In this document: positions 7,766 to 10,676 of the stretch, in pieces
How positions within the stretch are numbered: the first letter of the stretch is position 1
Layout: every line of letters starts with the position of its first letter
Source: Bremia lactucae
Lineage: Eukaryota; Oomycota; Peronosporomycetes; Peronosporales; Peronosporaceae
Assembly: GCF_004359215.1 (NCBI RefSeq)
Contig: NC_090616.1
Span: forward strand, 3,946,033-3,956,708
DNA length: 10,676 bases
Direction of reading: 5' to 3'
Notes under the pieces: generated by a model
Databases searched by the model: none
Seen by the model: only the letters and a program-made list of their open reading frames with translations
Told to the model about the DNA's origin: nothing
Position numbers and translations under genes: made by a program

Positions 7766-8581
7766 TTAGACGTCTTTATCTTCTGTTACAGCGTCATCTG
7801 GAGGAGCTTCTGCAGTCTCACACTCTAATTGTGCCTCGGTGTTGTGCAATCTTGTCAATCCTCCTTTTTCAAGTCTTCCAGCTAATGCCTCCATATGCGA
7901 TAGCACAGTACAACACATCTAACCGATTGGTAAAAATGCAGCTCCTGTATCCATGCACACGGAAAATAATAGTTTCGAGAGCAACGCGCAATCGCACACC
8001 AATTGTCGCGCCCATTAAGCCACAGGCATCACAGCGAACATAACGACTACGAAGCCTGGCCTTGCTGCACTTGTGCAGCACACCTCAGCATCTTCGTGCA
8101 TTCCGTCGACCAGAGCACACAATTCACATGCACCCACGTCTTGAATTCGGTATACACCAAACTGGTCTCCATCTATACAAGAGATGAACAAACGCCAATA
8201 GTGCAGCACAGCTCACAGCTTCCGATACATGACACAATATCGAGCTAGCGTTCTTGCGTGTGTTGATTTCAAGGGCTTGTTTCGAATGAAAGCTTTGAGT
8301 CTTACGAGCCTGACGTCGTGCCGCAGCACGTGGTCCTCGCATATACCGCTTAAACCGCAGATACCGATTCGCCTTACGTAACAGCCAGTCGGGCACGACC
8401 ACTTTATTTGCATCCAGCTCTTGCTGCTTGATCACTCAATACCAGTCGCTTTGGAAATTTAAACTTCGATATGCAAACGTGCGAAGACATTCTTTCATAT
8501 ATTGCACGACATACGAATACACGGGCGTATAGTCGGCCAAACGCTTTCAGTGCTTTACCTGCTCCAGCTGTCTGTGCGTTT
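7766..8581 (-). pseudogene. Host gene remnant with an MLL/trithorax-type extended PHD finger
   Basis: Extended PHD (ePHD) zinc modules occur in chromatin proteins such as MLL/KMT2-type methyltransferases. On the minus strand a basic N-terminal piece comes first (PDWLLRKANRYLRFKRYMRG, 8395-8340 region). The ePHD signature follows in broken frames: CELC at 8217-8206, TWVHVNCVLWSTE at about 8139-8101, SRYVRCDACGLMGATIG at about 8045-7995, CAIARCSRNYYFPCAW at 7998-7951, and a Cys-rich CVVLCYR at about 7920-7900. A 42-residue acidic tail (MEALAGRLEKGGL to DAVTEDKDV) ends at TAA 7768-7766. Lesions: in-frame TGA at 8549-8547 and 8438-8436, a TAG between CELC and WVHVN, and at least four frameshifts. 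The upstream end stops exactly at the LTR boundary (8582), so the LTR interrupted or replaced the rest. ePHD identity is convincing from motif order; the MLL-like class is inference. Confidence 0.75.
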
Positions 8582-9104
8582 TGTAGGCGGGCACGTCTTT
8601 AATGCAGCCACGCTCTACTTAGACACACACCCTAGCACAGCGAGGAAGTATTTTTTTCCTTTGTTTTATTATTTAACCTGCTTCTCTTGCGTGCAGTGAG
8701 GTAGTTGTGGTGGGCGCGTTAGCGACCTCTCCCAACACACTAAGTACTCTGGTTATGTGTCGTCACGGGAGCGGTAATCCGGCTCCTCGTGCGCACTTAC
8801 CAAGTAGGAAGCAGTTTTCAGGCTGATTTATATTTAATCGTATTAAATAAAAATACCTATATTTACCAATTAAAACGTCATCTCTATAGATAACACTTAA
8901 TATGTATTGCAAGCGTATCTTTCTAGATACCTCGCGTAACGGATGACGCTAGCCGTCATCACGGATGACGCTGGGCGTCTTCCCTCGTAATGTGAATGCA
9001 TCCATGTGCATTACATACACAAGGGTTGGTCTACCACCCCCTTAAGTACACCAAATGTACCTAACGGGGACTGTGTAACATTAGGCCAACTTTAGCCCGT
9101 TACA
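8582..9104 (+). mobile_element. LTR of the right gypsy copy (523 bp)
   Basis: It starts TGTAGGCGGGCACG at 8582 and ends TTTAGCCCGTTACA at 9104, matching the left LTR in inverted orientation. Gag follows on the plus strand, so it is a 5' LTR. It carries an insertion relative to the left copy in two places (T-rich around 8650-8690, and AT-rich around 8835-8875), which explains its greater length. The GGATGACG hairpin is retained and partly repeated. The 5' flank (GCGTTT) is coding sequence of the broken extended-PHD gene, showing insertion into or recombination at that gene. No partner LTR lies in the window. Confidence 0.87.
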
Positions 9105-9235
9105 CCACCCCCTCTTAAAAAACGAATTTACATTTATAAATTCGTCAAAGAGGAGAGAGGAATTGCGAGCAGCTTTACACGCCGCTAGTTCACTCAATCA
9201 CTCTAGCGCACGTGTTTCCATACACGGCGCCAAAG
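9105..9235 (+). other. Untranslated leader of the right gypsy copy
   Basis: It starts CCACCCCCTCTTAAAA right after the LTR, with no TGG-type primer site. A perfect hairpin lies at 9122-9145 (ACGAATTTA / TAAATTCGT, loop CATTTA) that is not preserved in the left copy. GGCGCCAAAG precedes the gag ATG in both copies, which supports 9236 as the start. Confidence 0.6.
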
Positions 9236-10676
9236 ATGCCACCTAAAAGGGGCCACGTTGGTGGATCGTCTGCGAAGACGCCCACTCAACCTCACACTAA
9301 GCGCACGAGCCGCGTTAATTCGCCTGCCGCGTCAAATGCCTTAGTCGAAACGCCGACAGCCACTGCTGCTGTCGCGTTAACAGGGCTAAAGGATACATCC
9401 CACTTTAACAGTGAGGATGTTGATCCGTCGCTCATTGTCAACTACAATGAGTCGACACCGTTGCCGTCACCTCATAGTAGTGATGCGGACAACGAGCTCA
9501 TGAGGAAGATGGATGGCGCATTATTGTCCATCCAAACTTCTCTCTTGGCTCACAGCATGGGGACAGCAGCATTTACGAATGCTGTCTCGTCGTCTGCGCT
9601 GGAAAGCGCAGCGATAGGTAATTAGAGCGCTGCCCATAAAGGCGCAGCCGCTTCTCCGTTTGGTATAACCACAACGCCTTATGCTCAGACCATAATCCAT
9701 AATGGTTCTGACATAGAGGATTCGGAGCCTAAAGCTCCGCCGACGACACGTGAACGTGCTCAGTCGGTGTCACAAGCCAGTCATTTAGAACGGGCTATGT
9801 GACGGGTGGCATTCCAAAGATGCCCCTCCATCTAAATGGCCTCGTTTAAACGGGCCAAGAGCGTCACACCTAGAGCGCGCTCTTGTAGACGCACATAATT
9901 ATTATGGCGTCTTTAAATAATGAAAGGCTCAGGGAAAATCGCTTGGGCGTATTTTCCCGATCCCGGTCGTGTAGCGTTCAAATGAAGCGCCCGACCAATA
10001 CGAGGCGGAATTCCTGCGCCGCATTCATCCGCATTCCGATGCGATGAAACAGCGGTCGCAGCGAATTAATTTCGCCCGCTTGCGTGTGAAAAAGATATCA
10101 TGGGCGGTACTGTACCCCCTGTTTCTTCTCACAACGCTACTTCTGCAGGTCCATTTGAGACTAGCGAAGAGGCCTCAGCTGGTGCTCCTTTTCATAGGCA
10201 GCCACCAAGCCGGGCACATCAATACGTACGGTATCGATCGGTTCCCAAGAGTCAAAACTCGGGCTACCTCTCTATTAGACAAGAATCTGATACCCTTGCC
10301 TCACGGAGCGGTGGGCAAGCAACTTTCCAACAAGGAAGCGTTGATTCCCACCCGTATCCATCAGTGCAGGTGGCGCCCGATAGGAGTAGCGATCTCGGCC
10401 ACTTACTCGCGGCTGCCTTACCTTCGTCCGTTCAGTCGCATGCGTTAAACGCTGCTGAACGACGTATCGCGGATCTCGAGGGTCAAGTCTCACGACTAAC
10501 CTCGGATCTCGTTGAATTATCAAAGCGAAGGCTCGTCAGGGTTATGAACGCCTGAAGACTCGCTTGGACCTTTTCGAACGGATAATGCTGACGGATCCGC
10601 GTTACACGGGTGATGTCCCTCGCTCTCCAAGTCCTGTTCGTGGTGGGAGGAATCGGTCCGATAGCTTTTCGCCTTC
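9236..10676 (+). pseudogene. Ty3/gypsy gag-like region, right copy, broken
   Basis: The ATG at 9236 starts MPPKRGHVGGSSAKTPTQPH, a basic, Ser/Thr-rich N-terminus; an upstream GTG at 9212 is unlikely. The frame stops at TAG 9623-9625, reads on to TGA 9800-9802, and shifts. The next piece (DGWHSKDAPPSKWPRLNGPR, then ERALVDAHNYYGVFK) ends in TAA TGA near 9918. QYEAEFLRRIHPHSDAMKQR follows in the same frame, then another shift. From about 10085 the first frame resumes (MGGTVPPVSSHNATSAGPFE) to 10555, with a likely coiled coil in NAAERRIADLEGQVSRLTSD. The tail (DLFERIMLTDPRYTGDVPR) lies in a third frame to the window end. No zinc knuckle is seen. It is the inverted homologue of 990-2287, about 99% identical over the last ~450 bp. 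The antisense ORF 10275-10523 is a shadow. Confidence 0.78.

Larger units (their letters stand above)
1111..10676. repeat. Large inverted repeat: LTR-gag arms bracketing ~5.7 kb
   Basis: Left arm 1111-2920 and right arm 8582-10676 are reverse complements with indels. The outer ends (left 1111-1530, right about 10255-10676) differ at only a few positions by eye; identity falls to about 92% in the next ~170 bp and to roughly 80% through the rest of gag and the LTR. The right arm is still matching when the window ends, so it extends further. The left arm meets the integrase at about 989. Outer flanks differ, so the arms are probably separate insertions or a rearranged product rather than one element's two ends. 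Confidence 0.85.

Noticed and set aside
8003..8248. Plus-strand ORF of about 81 residues opposite the extended-PHD remnant
   Set aside because: The minus strand has an ordered zinc-finger signature over the same bases, so the plus frame is a shadow.
2421..9104. The two inverted LTRs as the ends of one large element carrying a cargo
   Set aside because: Two LTRs of one retroelement lie in the same orientation, these are inverted, diverged and lack a shared target-site duplication; gag lies outside, not between them.

Overview
The window reads as transposon-rich eukaryotic DNA, most likely from an oomycete (Phytophthora or a downy mildew). The basis is resemblance: the Ty3/gypsy and Ty1/copia proteins, and LTRs with TGTAACGGG/CCCGTTACA-type ends, look like oomycete elements. 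That is recognition by eye, not a database search. No intact gene is present. Everything with coding character is broken by stops, frameshifts or truncation.

Layout, left to right. 1-989 (+): C-terminal part of a Ty3/gypsy integrase. 990-2920 (-): gag region, leader and one LTR of a gypsy element, facing the integrase head-on, with a 71-bp duplication at the junction. 2928-3960: about four tandem copies of a ~290-bp repeat. 3961-5205 (-): decayed Ty1/copia gag, protease and pre-integrase remnant. 5206-5640: AT-rich DNA with no gene. 5641-6857 (-): a second gypsy family, with truncated gag, leader, tRNA-primer site and a 476-bp LTR. This part is unusually rich in perfect hairpins. 6863-7393: fragments of the ~290-bp repeat around an unassigned stretch. 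7408-7698 (+) and 7766-8581 (-): two converging remnants of apparent host genes. The second carries an MLL/trithorax-type extended PHD zinc finger and is cut off where the next LTR begins. 8582-10676 (+): another LTR, leader and gag copy, an inverted homologue of 990-2920.

The largest structure is therefore a pair of inverted LTR-gag arms about 5.7 kb apart. They bracket the repeat array, two other retroelement remnants and the host-gene tails. The arms are nearly identical in their outer ~450 bp (end of gag) but only roughly 80% alike by eye in the LTRs. This suggests separate insertions followed by conversion or recombination, or a mosaic origin.

I see no intact pathway, defence system or regulatory module. 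The parts worth a second look are the dense hairpins of the second gypsy element, the extended-PHD gene remnant, and the uneven identity of the inverted arms.
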